A stretch of 64,000 nt of DNA from CAWKEY01 sp963696315 (lineage in GTDB: Bacteria; Pseudomonadota; Gammaproteobacteria; Methylococcales; Methylomonadaceae). The notes under the pieces are model-generated. The model saw nothing but the letters and a program-made list of their open reading frames with translations, searched no databases and was not told the DNA's origin. The DNA is taken from contig CAVOJU010000013.1 in the NCBI GenBank assembly GCA_963696315.1, positions 41,189 through 105,188 of the forward strand, in the 5' to 3' direction. Positions within the stretch are counted from its first letter, which is position 1, and every line of letters starts with the position of its first letter. A program made the position numbers and the translations under genes. Shown one piece after another: positions 44,502 through 53,802 of this stretch.

Positions 44502-44771
44502 TTAGTGCTTGAAAAGCGTATTGTAAATCTTGAAGGACAGTATGGAGGCAGCCAGGATAAAGGTAATGGAGTTTGCAAATATGATGGCCTTATCGGCAAT
44601 AGCGATCCCGTAAATCAGCCAGCAAAACACACCCAGGGTGAACAGGCTGTACATGCCTAAGGACAGTGATTCGGTATCTCTGGTTTTGATGGTCAGGATG
44701 GCCTGCGGCAAAAAAGAAGCCGTCGTCAAGGTGGCGGCCACATAGCCGATCAGTTCGGGCGTAATTGTCAT
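44502..44771 (-). CDS. SemiSWEET-type sugar transporter
   Basis: The 89-residue protein has three transmembrane helices (residues ~6-25, ~38-58, ~64-85) and the PQ motif FLPQ at 20-23 in the first, as in bacterial SemiSWEETs that dimerise into a sugar channel. Related small PQ-loop proteins may move other solutes. It lies downstream of fbp on the same strand (120 bases), so it could be co-transcribed. A link between FBPase and a sugar pore would fit gluconeogenic sugar export or storage, but this is only positional. Confidence 0.82.
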   Translation of the reverse strand: MTITPELIGYVAATLTTASFLPQAILTIKTRDTESLSLGMYSLFTLGVFCWLIYGIAIADKAIIFANSITFILAASILSFKIYNTLFKH

Positions 44772-44891
44772 AAGTAGAGTTTCGGCTTAATTTTGGTGTA
44801 AGAGACAGCTCTGTTATCCGCCATGCGTCGGCATGACGGAAAATTCGCGCAATTGTAAATCTTTCGGCCGCAGCTATTTAACCCTGTCTGA

Positions 44892-45896
44892 TTAGCCTTG
44901 CTGATGATAGCTGACAATGCGTTCAACTTCGTTTTTTGAGCCCAAAACCAGCGGTACCCGCTGATGCAGCCCTTGCGGTTTGATATCGAGTATGCGTTCG
45001 CGGCCGGTTGAACAGGCGCCGCCCGCTTGTTCGATAATAAAAGCCATCGGGTTGGCTTCATACATCAGACGCAGTTTGCCGGGCTTGGCCGGATCGCGTA
45101 GATCATAAGGATATAAAAACACTCCGCCGCGGGTGAGGATGCGAAAGACTTCTGCAACCAGAGAAGCAATCCAGCGCATATTGAAGTTTTTCCCGCGCGG
45201 GCCTTCCTTGCCCTGCACGCACTCGTCGATATAGCGCTGGACCGGCGCTTCCCAGTAGCGCTGGTTGGACATGTTGATGGCAAACTCGCAGGCCTCTTCA
45301 GGAATCCGCATACCCGGATGGGTCAAAATAAACTCGCCGATATCCTGATCCAGGGTAAAGCCATTGACGCCATGGCCGGTGGTTAAAACCATCATCGTTG
45401 AGGGCCCATAGAGCACGAAGCCGGCACAAACCTGCTCGTAACCTTTCTGCAGAAAATCCTCCAGCGCCGGTTCAACGCCTTCGCGGCAACGCAGAATAGA
45501 AAAAATAGTGCCCACGGTCAGGTTGACGTCAATATTGGAAGAGCCGTCCAAAGGATCGAACAAAGCCAGATATTTACCCTTGGGATACTGCCCTGGAATG
45601 GCAATAACGCCGTCGATTTCCTCCGATGCCATGCCGGCCAGATGGCCAGTCCAGTTCAGCGCCTCGACCATGATGTCGTTGGTAATAATGTCCAGTTTCT
45701 TTTGCACCTCGCCCTGCACATTCTCAGAACCCGCACTGCCCAGCACGCCAATCAGATCGCCCCGGTTGACCAGGTGTGATATCTGCTTGCAGGCCTTGAC
45801 GATATCGTTTAACAACAAGGTAAACGTTCCTGATGTGCCCGGCAACCCGCGCTGCTGCTCCATGATGAATCGGGTCAGGGTAATATTATTAGCCAT
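44892..45896 (-). CDS. fbp: Class I fructose-1,6-bisphosphatase
   Basis: FBPase hydrolyses fructose 1,6-bisphosphate for gluconeogenesis and, in some C1 metabolisers, for sugar-phosphate regeneration. Metal site sequence ALFDPLDGSSNIDVNLTVGTIFSIL (two blocks, near residue 115) is diagnostic of class I; GGVFLYPYDLRDPAKPGKLRLMYEANPMAFIIEQAGG holds substrate-binding residues. MASEEIDG supplies another ligand. At 334 residues it is complete. Divergent from aas with 230 bp between. Confidence 0.96.
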   Translation of the reverse strand: MANNITLTRFIMEQQRGLPGTSGTFTLLLNDIVKACKQISHLVNRGDLIGVLGSAGSENVQGEVQKKLDIITNDIMVEALNWTGHLAGMASEEIDGVIAIPGQYPKGKYLALFDPLDGSSNIDVNLTVGTIFSILRCREGVEPALEDFLQKGYEQVCAGFVLYGPSTMMVLTTGHGVNGFTLDQDIGEFILTHPGMRIPEEACEFAINMSNQRYWEAPVQRYIDECVQGKEGPRGKNFNMRWIASLVAEVFRILTRGGVFLYPYDLRDPAKPGKLRLMYEANPMAFIIEQAGGACSTGRERILDIKPQGLHQRVPLVLGSKNEVERIVSYHQQG

Positions 45897-46127
45897 AGAC
45901 TGTATCTCTCCTCTTTCGTGGTATTGCCGAAAACTTCTAAATTAATTGATGCTGCATTATACACGGGTCAGCACCAGGATAGCGGGCTAGAAAACACACC
46001 GCGAATTGCCGGTCAGTAAGCAAGCTCGTTCGCCTTAAATAATAATTGAACAACGTTTAATTATTATTTATAGTTTGTCATCAAGACAATTTTCATAGTC
46101 TGGTAAGATGATGCGAGGAGGATTTTT

Positions 46128-48290
46128 ATGCTAAAAAAAATTTTACACTGGCTGCTGACCTTGATCTACAAGGTTGAAATCAGGGGCCTGGATAACTACA
46201 AACAGGCCGGCAATCGGGTCTTGATCGTATCAAACCACACGTCTTTTCTGGATCCCTTGCTGCTGGGGGTGTTTTTACCGGATGACATTACTTTTGCCAT
46301 CAATACGCAAATTTCACAGCGCTGGTGGTTAAAACCTTTTTTACGGTTGTCGCGCGTTTTCCCGATGGATCCTACGCATCCTATCTCCTTAAAGAACCTG
46401 ATTCATCATCTGCAACACGAAACCCGCACGGTTATTTTTCCTGAAGGCCGTATTACCGTGACCGGTTCATTGATGAAGATTTACGACGGCACCGGCATGG
46501 TCGCCGATAAATCCGGCGCGACCATTCTGCCCATCCGCATTGACGGCGCCGAATACACCCATTTTTCCTATTTGCGCAATATTGTCCGTTTGCGTTTATT
46601 TCCTAAAATTACCATTCAGATTCTGCCGCCCACCCAGATTGCCGCACGCCTGGATTTGCATGGTAAATCGCGCCGCAAATACAGCGGCCATGTGTTGTCG
46701 GATATTATGACCGAAATGATGTTTGCCACCAGTCATTACCAGCAAACCATCTTCGCCGGTCTGCTGGAAGCGCGCAAGATACACGGCGGCAAACATTTCG
46801 TTGCCGAAGATATGGAGCGCAAACCCTTATCCTATGACACGCTCATCGCCCGCACCATCGGCATTGGCAATGTCTTAACCAAGCTGACCGTCGCCGGCGA
46901 AAATATCGGCGTATTTTTGCCTAATTCGACAAAAACCCTCTGCGTGGTGCTGGGCTTGCAACTCCATGGCCGGGTACCCGCCATGCTCAACTATTCAACC
47001 GGATCAACAGGCATGATTTCCGCCTGCCATACCGCGCAGATAAACACCGTGCTGACCTCGCGCCGCTTTATCGAAATGGGCAAACTGCACACAGACGCCG
47101 AACAATTAGGCCAGCAGTGTAAACTGGTCTATCTGGAAGATCTGGCGTCGCAGATTTCAAGGACCGACAAAATTAAAGCACTCATACAAAGCAAAACCGC
47201 TCATTTCTGGTACAAGCACAATCGTTACAGCTGCGACAGCCCCGCCGTTGTTCTGTTTACCTCCGGATCAGAAGGCACGCCGAAAGGCGTGGTGCTGTCC
47301 CATGTCAATATCCTGGCCAACCTTAAACAGGTCGGTGCCCGCATCAATTTTAATGCCCAGGATGTGGTGCTGAATTTTCTGCCCATGTTTCATTCCTTTG
47401 GCTTCACTATCGGCACGATACTGCCGGTGCTGAACGGCATGACCACCTTTTTTTATCCAACCCCCCTGCACTTCAGTGTCATTCCTGAAATCGCCTACGA
47501 AATCAACGCCACCATCATGTTCGGCACCAATACCTTTTTTGCCGCTTATGCCAAAAAGGCCCATGCTTATGACTTTTTCAGTATGCGCTATGTAGTAGCC
47601 GGCGCCGAAAAACTGCAAGAAAGTACCCGCCAACTATGGGCGGACAAATTCGGCATTCGCATTCTGGAAGGTTATGGCGCCACCGAAACCGCTCCGGTCA
47701 CCTCGGTGAATACGCTCATGGATTATAAAGCCGGCACGGTAGGCCGAATTATGCCGGATATGGAATACCGTCTGGAACCGGTACCGGGTATTGAGGATGC
47801 CGGCAAACTGCACGTGCGCGGCCCCAATATCATGCTCGGCTATTTACTGGCGGCGAATCCCGGCAAACTGGTACCGCCCGAATCCCTTTACGGCAAAGGC
47901 TGGTACGACACCGGCGATATTGTGCATGTCGATGAGGATGGCTTCATCCACATCCGCGGCCGGAGCAAACGCTTTGCCAAAGTCAGCGGTGAAATGGTGT
48001 CCTTAACCGCGGTCGAACAATTGGCTGCCCAAGCCTGGCCTGATGCGCACCATGCCGCCATCAGCCTGCCCGATGCCAAAAAAGGCGAACAGGTTATTTT
48101 GCTGACTACACACAAAAATGCGCTCCCCAATGATCTGGCGGCGGCATCACCCGGCGTTGCCCACATCCTTTTACCGAAAAAAGTCCTGGTCGTTGATGCC
48201 ATCCCGGTCATGGCAACGGGCAAGACTAATTATCCTGCCGTGACCGAGCTTGCGGCCGGTCTTCTGACAGGCCATCATGATCAAGACTGA
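46128..48290 (+). CDS. aas: Bifunctional acyltransferase/acyl-ACP synthetase Aas
   Basis: Aas re-acylates lysophosphatidylethanolamine at the inner membrane. The N-terminal LPLAT domain has NHTSFLD (H37, D42) and VIFPEGRITVTG; the C-terminal AMP-binding domain has FTSGSEGTPKGVVLSH, EGYGATETAPV and GWYDTGDIVHVDEDGFIHIRGRSKRFAKVSGEMVS. At 720 residues it matches E. coli Aas (719). ATG 46128 follows GAGGAGG. lplT follows 24 bases later, the standard partner that flips lysophospholipids inward. Together they form a lipid repair unit. Confidence 0.95.
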   Translation: MLKKILHWLLTLIYKVEIRGLDNYKQAGNRVLIVSNHTSFLDPLLLGVFLPDDITFAINTQISQRWWLKPFLRLSRVFPMDPTHPISLKNLIHHLQHETRTVIFPEGRITVTGSLMKIYDGTGMVADKSGATILPIRIDGAEYTHFSYLRNIVRLRLFPKITIQILPPTQIAARLDLHGKSRRKYSGHVLSDIMTEMMFATSHYQQTIFAGLLEARKIHGGKHFVAEDMERKPLSYDTLIARTIGIGNVLTKLTVAGENIGVFLPNSTKTLCVVLGLQLHGRVPAMLNYSTGSTGMISACHTAQINTVLTSRRFIEMGKLHTDAEQLGQQCKLVYLEDLASQISRTDKIKALIQSKTAHFWYKHNRYSCDSPAVVLFTSGSEGTPKGVVLSHVNILANLKQVGARINFNAQDVVLNFLPMFHSFGFTIGTILPVLNGMTTFFYPTPLHFSVIPEIAYEINATIMFGTNTFFAAYAKKAHAYDFFSMRYVVAGAEKLQESTRQLWADKFGIRILEGYGATETAPVTSVNTLMDYKAGTVGRIMPDMEYRLEPVPGIEDAGKLHVRGPNIMLGYLLAANPGKLVPPESLYGKGWYDTGDIVHVDEDGFIHIRGRSKRFAKVSGEMVSLTAVEQLAAQAWPDAHHAAISLPDAKKGEQVILLTTHKNALPNDLAAASPGVAHILLPKKVLVVDAIPVMATGKTNYPAVTELAAGLLTGHHDQD

Positions 48291-48314
48291 CATCACCCCT
48301 CATGAACTAAAGCC

Positions 48315-49505
48315 ATGAACAAACAAATCTACCCCTTGCTGATTGCGCAGTTCCTGTCCGCCTTTGCCGATAATGCGATTTTGTTCGCCGTCATTGCCAT
48401 GGTGATGCAATCAACGCAGCTCCCTAGCTGGTATGTCCCCGCCTTGCAGAGCGCTTTTTTAATTGCGTTTGTGCTGCTGGCGCCGTGGGTGGGTGGTTTT
48501 GCCGATCATCATCCCAAATCCAGGGTGTTGATTATCGCCAACCTGATTAAGGCCGCAGGCGCCGGATTATTGCTGCTGAACGTGGAGCCTCTACTCGCTT
48601 ATTGCCTGGTTGGCGCCGGTGCTGCCATTTACAGCCCGGCAAAATACGGCATTCTGCCTGAGCTGGCGGGCCATGAATTTCTGGTCAAAGCCAACAGCTG
48701 GATTGAGGGCTCAACCATCCTGGCGATTTTACTAGGCATGATGATTGGCGCCAAAGTAGCCGACTATTCAATCAGCTGGGCGCTCGCGGGCGCCATCAGC
48801 CTGTTTATCGTCTCCGCCCTGGTCACGCTATCTTTACCGGTGCAAGTTGCCAGGCCCGCTGACACCGGCTCCAAAATCATGGCATTCGGCAAACAAATAG
48901 GCCATTTTTTCACTACGCCGCGCTCCCGCTTCGCCATTCTCGGCGCGTCTTTATTCTGGGCGGCGGCGGCCACCTTGCGCGTAATTATTGTCGCCTGGGC
49001 GCCGCCGGTGTTGTTGTCAAAAAATGCCACGGAAATTGCCGAACTGACCTTGTTTCTGGCCGTCGGCATTATCGCGGGCTCGGCACTGGTACCGCGCATG
49101 ATTCCCCTGGAGCATTTACGCCGCGCCCGAGCACCCGCCTATCTGATGGCGGTATTCATTTTCACGTTGAGCCTAACCGAGAGCATCTGGCCCGCCCGCT
49201 TTACACTGTTTTTCATCGGCCTCATGGGCGGCATGTTTATCGTTCCTGTCAACGCCGCCTTGCAGGAACTGGGACAACAAAGCATCGGCAGCGGCAGCGC
49301 GGTCGCCTTGCAGGGCTTTTTTCAGAATCTCACCATGCTGACTGCGGTGGGCGCCTACACCTATGCGGCCTCGCAACATGCGGATCCTGTTTTTTCCATG
49401 CTGACCCTGGGGGCTCTCGTTTTTGTCGCCACCTTTTTGGTGTCGCTGCACCTTCCAGATAGCCAATTGCAACTAGTGAAAATCGATGCCGAGGATCGGC
49501 ACTAA
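48315..49505 (+). CDS. lplT: Lysophospholipid transporter LplT
   Basis: The 396-residue MFS-type protein has twelve hydrophobic segments; FLSAFADNAILFAVIAMVMQ near the N-terminus and PAKYGILPELAGHEFLVKANSWIEGSTILAILLG are hallmarks of LplT. It delivers lyso-PE and lysocardiolipin to Aas on the cytoplasmic face. It is the second gene of the aas-lplT operon. Convergent with the MFS permease that follows, 33 bases away. Confidence 0.95.
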   Translation: MNKQIYPLLIAQFLSAFADNAILFAVIAMVMQSTQLPSWYVPALQSAFLIAFVLLAPWVGGFADHHPKSRVLIIANLIKAAGAGLLLLNVEPLLAYCLVGAGAAIYSPAKYGILPELAGHEFLVKANSWIEGSTILAILLGMMIGAKVADYSISWALAGAISLFIVSALVTLSLPVQVARPADTGSKIMAFGKQIGHFFTTPRSRFAILGASLFWAAAATLRVIIVAWAPPVLLSKNATEIAELTLFLAVGIIAGSALVPRMIPLEHLRRARAPAYLMAVFIFTLSLTESIWPARFTLFFIGLMGGMFIVPVNAALQELGQQSIGSGSAVALQGFFQNLTMLTAVGAYTYAASQHADPVFSMLTLGALVFVATFLVSLHLPDSQLQLVKIDAEDRH

Positions 49506-49538
49506 ATTTATAAAATCCGCTGGAGCGAGCGGTCTTTT

Positions 49539-50889
49539 TTAGCCCTTGTTTTCAAGCATACTGGCGGCTGCTCTGCCGCGTGCTTCATTGACTTTAAACA
49601 ACAAAAGCAGGCCGCTAACAAAAAACACGAGCGTCGACAACAATGACAGCCGATGATTGCCCTGGCTCCAGTAATTGATCAACCCATAACTCAGCGGCCC
49701 GGCTATCACCGACAGCCGGTTTGCCAACCCCCACAGACCCAGGAACTCGCCAGACCTTGCAACCGGCGAAAATTTACTGACCAAGGCGCGCCCGACCGAC
49801 TGGCTGGCGCCCATCGCCAAACCGATCATGTTGCCGGCCATCCACAGATGTATCGGCTGGCTGGCCAACAAGGCTGTTATCAAAGCGGCTATCCAGATTA
49901 ACAGGGTAATGGCCAGCGTCGGCACTGAACCCATTCGATCTTGCAGTTGCCCGCACACCAGGGCGCCGATGGCGGCTGTGACATTAATAACCATGATCAG
50001 CATAATCAGGTCCTGGGTATCAAAGCCCATTATTTGCTGCGCATAGATGGCCGCCAGCACTATAACGGTACTCACACCGGACTGATACACGGCCAGCGTT
50101 ATCAAAAACCAGAACAGATCACGAAACCGCCTGGCTTCGTTAAAGGTATGCCCCAGCCGGGCAAAACTGACGGTCAACACCGGCAGCAGCTTCAGGCCTT
50201 GCCTCACAGGCTGCGCACGCTCGCGCAGCCAAAGAAAAGTCGGCGCCGCTGTCAATGCAAAGATGCCAGCGGTGATTAATAAGGTTACCGGCACCGACTC
50301 CGATTCAGGCCAGCCTTGTTGACCGGCCCAGTTGATATACGCCAGGCAAATGGCCAAGGTTAGCAGTCCGCCAACATAACCCAGGCCCCAGCCATAACCG
50401 GATATGCGCCCCCTCTTCTGCTCGGGAACCAGCTCCGGCAAAAAGGCAGCAATCAGATTCTCCCCACTCGCAAACATGATCGCAGAAAGGGTTACCAGCA
50501 CCATGCCCAGGACTATATCGCCCGGCCCTACCAGCGCCAACAAGGCAGTGGACAGGATGCAACCCGCTGATGAAATCAATAGAAAGCGCTTCTTGCAGGC
50601 CCGGTAATCGGCAATGGCGCCAATAACCGGCGCACTGATCATGACGGTGAGATTAGCAATGCCTAGGCACAGCGACCACAAGCAGGGTTGCCAGACCCGG
50701 CGAGATTTCGGCTACACTGCCAGCCACTATGCCAACAAAGTAGGTGCTGAAAATCGTCGTCTGCACCACCGTGGTATAGCCCGAGTTGGCAAAATCGTAT
50801 AGCGCCCATGCCAGTAATTCCTTACCACCGGCATAATCCGGTTTACGCGTGGCTTCAGCTTTTGCCGGTAATTTTCGTGAGGCATTCAT
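49539..50889 (-). CDS. UMF1/Atg22-like MFS permease (frameshifted)
   Basis: Translation from ATG 50889 gives DYAGGKELLAWALYDFANSGYTTVVQTTIFSTYFV, the start of the UMF1 (YxiO/Atg22-like) group, which is thought to move amino acids or drugs. At about 50685 the frame is lost: an apparent extra T after LATLL precedes WSLCLGIANLTVMISAPVIGAIADY, which continues normally to 49539. Twelve membrane segments are visible in the joined product of ~449 residues. A TetR regulator gene lies 28 bases upstream on the same strand and may control it. Confidence 0.87.
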
Positions 50890-50916
50890 TGCGGCGATCC
50901 GATGGGTGTGCGCGTT

Positions 50917-51522
50917 TTAATGGTCTGCCGAAGCCGCCCAGCCGCGGATAAAATGTCTGACCAATAACACCACACTCTCTTCCACATCATGCACGCCGAC
51001 TCTATCGAGCGTTCCGCTTAAAAACAGCACACAGATGCCGTGTATGCCCGCCCATAAGGCTCGCGCGGCGCGTTTTCTGTCAATTTCGGCACGCAGCGGC
51101 GCAAGTTCGGCAAACTGGGCTTCAAGCGGACTGAACACATGATCGACTTTGTACTGATACCAGACAGGCACCGTGGCCCCTTCCGGTAAACGGTGCTCAA
51201 AAACCAGATGCCAGCGATTAAAATTGCCGCTGGCATAGCTTAAATAGGTTTTGGCCAGCGCCTCAATAGCCTGCTGCGGGTTCGACGCTTTTACCTGCTC
51301 CAATTGCCCGGCAATATCATCGAGTGTTCTGGCATTAAGGTGCATGATTAAATCCGCCATGTTGGCGAATACCATATAGATGCTGCCTACGGTATAGCCA
51401 ATCTCAGTTGCGATCTTGCGTACCGTTAAGGAAGAAAAACCCTGTGCGACGACGATGCTTTCAGCCGCATTCAGCACCATATCCCTGATTTGTTCCTGAC
51501 TGTGTTCGCTTCGTCTTGCCAT
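50917..51522 (-). CDS. TetR/AcrR-family regulator
   Basis: From ATG 51522 (MARRSEHSQEQIRDMVLNAAESIV) the N-terminal helix-turn-helix FSSLTVRKIATEIGYTVGSIYMVFANMADLIMHL is typical of TetR. The C-terminal part (YQYKVDHVFSPLEAQF...AARALWAGIHGICVLFLSGTL) looks like the WHG-type ligand domain. ATG 51576 would add 18 residues overlapping the LysR gene end; the shorter start is preferred. Length ~201 residues. It precedes the MFS gene by 28 bases and may repress it. The ligand is unknown. Confidence 0.87.
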   Translation of the reverse strand: MARRSEHSQEQIRDMVLNAAESIVVAQGFSSLTVRKIATEIGYTVGSIYMVFANMADLIMHLNARTLDDIAGQLEQVKASNPQQAIEALAKTYLSYASGNFNRWHLVFEHRLPEGATVPVWYQYKVDHVFSPLEAQFAELAPLRAEIDRKRAARALWAGIHGICVLFLSGTLDRVGVHDVEESVVLLVRHFIRGWAASADH

Positions 51523-51535
51523 ATTTACGCTGTTG

Positions 51536-52450
51536 TTATGAAGGTTTTGTTTCGCCCGACATTGGTTTTTCTGCAAAATAGTGCAGCAGAAAATTCACAA
51601 AGGTGGTTAATTTCGCAGGTAAAAATCGTCTTTGCAAATAGGTCGCATAAATGGCCAATGATGGAATTCTATAATCCTGCAAAATTTCTACCAATTTGCC
51701 TTGCTCCAGATGGTTTGCCACAGACAAGGCTGGCGCCTGGGTAATGCCCATACCCAAAGCGGCCGCCTGACAAAGAGCTCTGCCGTTATTAGAGGCAAAA
51801 TGCCAGTTCGTTTTGATTTTGGTTTCCTCGCCATTCACCTTGAACACCCAGTAATCCCTATGCGGCGTATCCATGTAATGCAGACAACGATGACCGCTTA
51901 AATCATCAATATGCCGAGGTTCGCCGTATTTGGCCAAGTAGCCGGGTGAAGCATAGGTACACAATCGGGTTTCGGCAATTTTCCGGGCAACCACACCTAA
52001 ATCAAGACTGTCCGTCACCAGAATAGACAAATCAAAATTACCCTCCATTAAATTAGCCCGGCTGTTGTGGAGGGTCATTAAAATTTTAACGTCCGGATTT
52101 TCCTGTTGATAGGCGTCAATGGCCGGCACCATATAAAGCCCGCCGAAATCGATAGGCGCACTAATTTTCAAGGTGCCTTTTACATTTCTGCCAAGCTGAG
52201 CGGTGTATTCATCCAGCTCAAGAAAATCATCCAGCAATTGTTTACTGCGGGAATAATAGACCTCCCCGGCTTCTGTCAAATTCATATGCCGGGTGGTTCT
52301 ATTTAATAAAGTCACCCCTAGTGATTCTTCCAGCTGGGATAAATACTTGCTGATCATCATTGCCGAAAGATTCATTTCGCGGGCAACCGCCGCAAACGTT
52401 CCCAGTTCAACGATACGGCAAAACACCTGCATGTTATTTAATTTATCCAT
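51536..52450 (-). CDS. LysR-family transcriptional regulator
   Basis: The 304-residue protein has an N-terminal winged helix (MQVFCRIVELGTFAAVAREMNLSAMMISKYLSQLEESLGVTLLNRTTRHMNLTEAG in several blocks) and a periplasmic-binding-protein-like sensor domain, matching LysR proteins of the AaeR/DmlR type (HRCLHYMDTPHRDYWVF). Its C-terminus lies 13 bases upstream of the TetR gene start. The target is unknown; the divergent region above (52451-52925) holds a strong terminator and could include LysR-type T-N11-A boxes (for instance near 52480). Confidence 0.9.
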   Translation of the reverse strand: MDKLNNMQVFCRIVELGTFAAVAREMNLSAMMISKYLSQLEESLGVTLLNRTTRHMNLTEAGEVYYSRSKQLLDDFLELDEYTAQLGRNVKGTLKISAPIDFGGLYMVPAIDAYQQENPDVKILMTLHNSRANLMEGNFDLSILVTDSLDLGVVARKIAETRLCTYASPGYLAKYGEPRHIDDLSGHRCLHYMDTPHRDYWVFKVNGEETKIKTNWHFASNNGRALCQAAALGMGITQAPALSVANHLEQGKLVEILQDYRIPSLAIYATYLQRRFLPAKLTTFVNFLLHYFAEKPMSGETKPS

Positions 52451-52529
52451 GGCAGTCTCTTTATAAACCTAAAGTTTATATTCTATAAATCTTTTCACCT
52501 ATTTAAAACACTGCTTTAGTAAATACAAT

Positions 52530-52837
52530 AGACACCGGAGATAGTAATCAATGAGATGTATTATTGTTTATCAGAATGGTTAGTGACTGTATGCCTATTT
52601 ATGGACTTTCAGCAGACTGCTTACTTCTGACAGCCGCGGTTGTTGTTTATCAAGGCTTGTGGAATAAACAGAGGCGAGTTGAGGCGAATGCTACGTTCCA
52701 CCCCATACCTACTTGTCTGTAGGAAAGGAAGGATAGGTCTTTAACATCCGGCCGGACTGGTAAATGGTTATGTCGCATTGCAGCAAATGATAACCGCTAG
52801 GTTTTATCTTAATCGATAAGACCCAGCGGTTTTTTTA
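52530..52837 (+). ncRNA. Candidate untranslated RNA or leader ending in a strong terminator
   Basis: Between the LysR gene and the Nudix gene there is no upstream plus-strand gene, yet a strong terminator sits at 52793-52837. TTTAAA (52502-52507) and TACAAT (52524-52529), spaced 16 bases, could be a promoter. The ~300-base transcript would carry GGAG followed 10 bases later by a 10-codon frame (ATG 52551, MRCIIVYQNG). It could be a small RNA or an attenuated leader of the Nudix gene 89 bases on. I do not recognise 6S, tmRNA or RNase P features. Confidence 0.35.
52793..52837 (+). terminator. Rho-independent terminator upstream of the Nudix gene
   Basis: A 16-bp stem (52793-52808 with 52815-52830) with two wobble/mismatch positions closes a 6-base loop, followed by seven T. 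It faces the plus strand and has no upstream plus-strand gene, hence the candidate RNA described separately. Confidence 0.85.
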
Positions 52838-52925
52838 TGCCTTGCCGGATCCAAATAAAAAGACTTGCCGTTGGCGATAAAAAATTAACACTCACCGTCC
52901 CGGCCATCACCCTTCAACTTTGCCC

Positions 52926-53429
52926 ATGCACCACGAACTGCTTGCCGTCGTTGATGAAAACGACTGCGTTATCGAATTCTGCTCACGCCACACCATTCAT
53001 GCTGCAGGTCTAAGGCACCGCGCGGTTCATATTCTGGTGTTTAATGGCGAAGATCAGTTATTTCTGCAAAAACGGTCCATGAACAAGGATATGAATGCCG
53101 GACTCTGGGACACCTCGGCGGCTGGCCATGTTGATGCCGGCGAAGACTATGACAGTTGCGCCATCAGGGAAGTTGAGGAAGAGCTGGGCATTCGCGTGCA
53201 CGCCCTGGAACCGCTATTCAAATTACCGGCCACAGCGGCTACCGGCATGGAGTTTATTGAGGTCTACCGCTGCACTCATAGCGGCCCTTTTATCCTGGCG
53301 CCGGACGAAATCGATGCCGGCAACTGGTTTTCGATGACTGAGCTTTCAGCACGAATCGCCGAAGATGATCCGTTGCTGACCGAAACTTTCAAAACTATCT
53401 GGCGGAAGTTTGAAAATTTAATGCCCTGA
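52926..53429 (+). CDS. Nudix hydrolase, IPP-isomerase-like (YfcD type)
   Basis: The 167-residue protein (from ATG 52926, MHHELLAVVDENDCVIEFCSR) has the Nudix box GHVDAGEDYDSCAIREVEEELGI, with the glutamates that bind Mg. The first ~50 residues (VIEFCSRHTIHAAGLRHRAVHILVFN) resemble YfcD and isopentenyl-diphosphate isomerase type 1, but the catalytic Cys of true Idi is not evident. An in-frame TTG at 52920 is less likely. No clear ribosome binding site. Substrate unknown. The next gene is tRNA-Asp on the opposite strand. Confidence 0.85.
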   Translation: MHHELLAVVDENDCVIEFCSRHTIHAAGLRHRAVHILVFNGEDQLFLQKRSMNKDMNAGLWDTSAAGHVDAGEDYDSCAIREVEEELGIRVHALEPLFKLPATAATGMEFIEVYRCTHSGPFILAPDEIDAGNWFSMTELSARIAEDDPLLTETFKTIWRKFENLMP

Positions 53430-53476
53430 AGGGGACTTATTGGACGCTTGAAAAACGCTTGAATTTGTCTGGTAAT

Positions 53477-53553
53477 TGGCGGAGCGGACGGGGCTCGAAC
53501 CCGCGACCACCGGCGTGACAGGCCGGTATTCTAACCAACTGAACTACCGCTCC
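53477..53553 (-). tRNA. tRNA-Asp (anticodon GTC)
   Basis: On the minus strand the 77-base cloverleaf has acceptor GGAGCGG/CCGCTCC, D-arm AGTTCAGTTGGTTA, anticodon stem CCGGC/GCCGG enclosing CTGTCAC with anticodon GTC, and T-arm GGTTCGAGCC. CCA is encoded (complement of 53477-53479). It stands alone between the Nudix and rimO genes. Confidence 0.95.
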
Positions 53554-53802
53554 ATTTAAGTGCGCGTATTCTATAATATTTTCATTATCCGTCAAGCTTA
53601 ATTCCGGCTTGTAGCATGAGTCATTCAACGGATAAACCGGCCGAAGCAAAAGCCGGTATGCCGCCTGGAGTCTACCATTAAACAGCCCGGTTTTTGCAAA
53701 CGCGCAGTCATCACTGAAAACGCTTCTTGCCCAGGAAATTTCGGAATGTTGGAGAAGAAGAGAAGCCGCGGCTATAACCCTTGCTACAGCCTGTTAAAAC
53801 CG

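Noticed and set aside
53437..53649. Minus-strand open frame containing VVQLVRIPACHAGGRGFEPRP
   Set aside because: It is the tRNA-Asp sequence read as protein, another common artefact.
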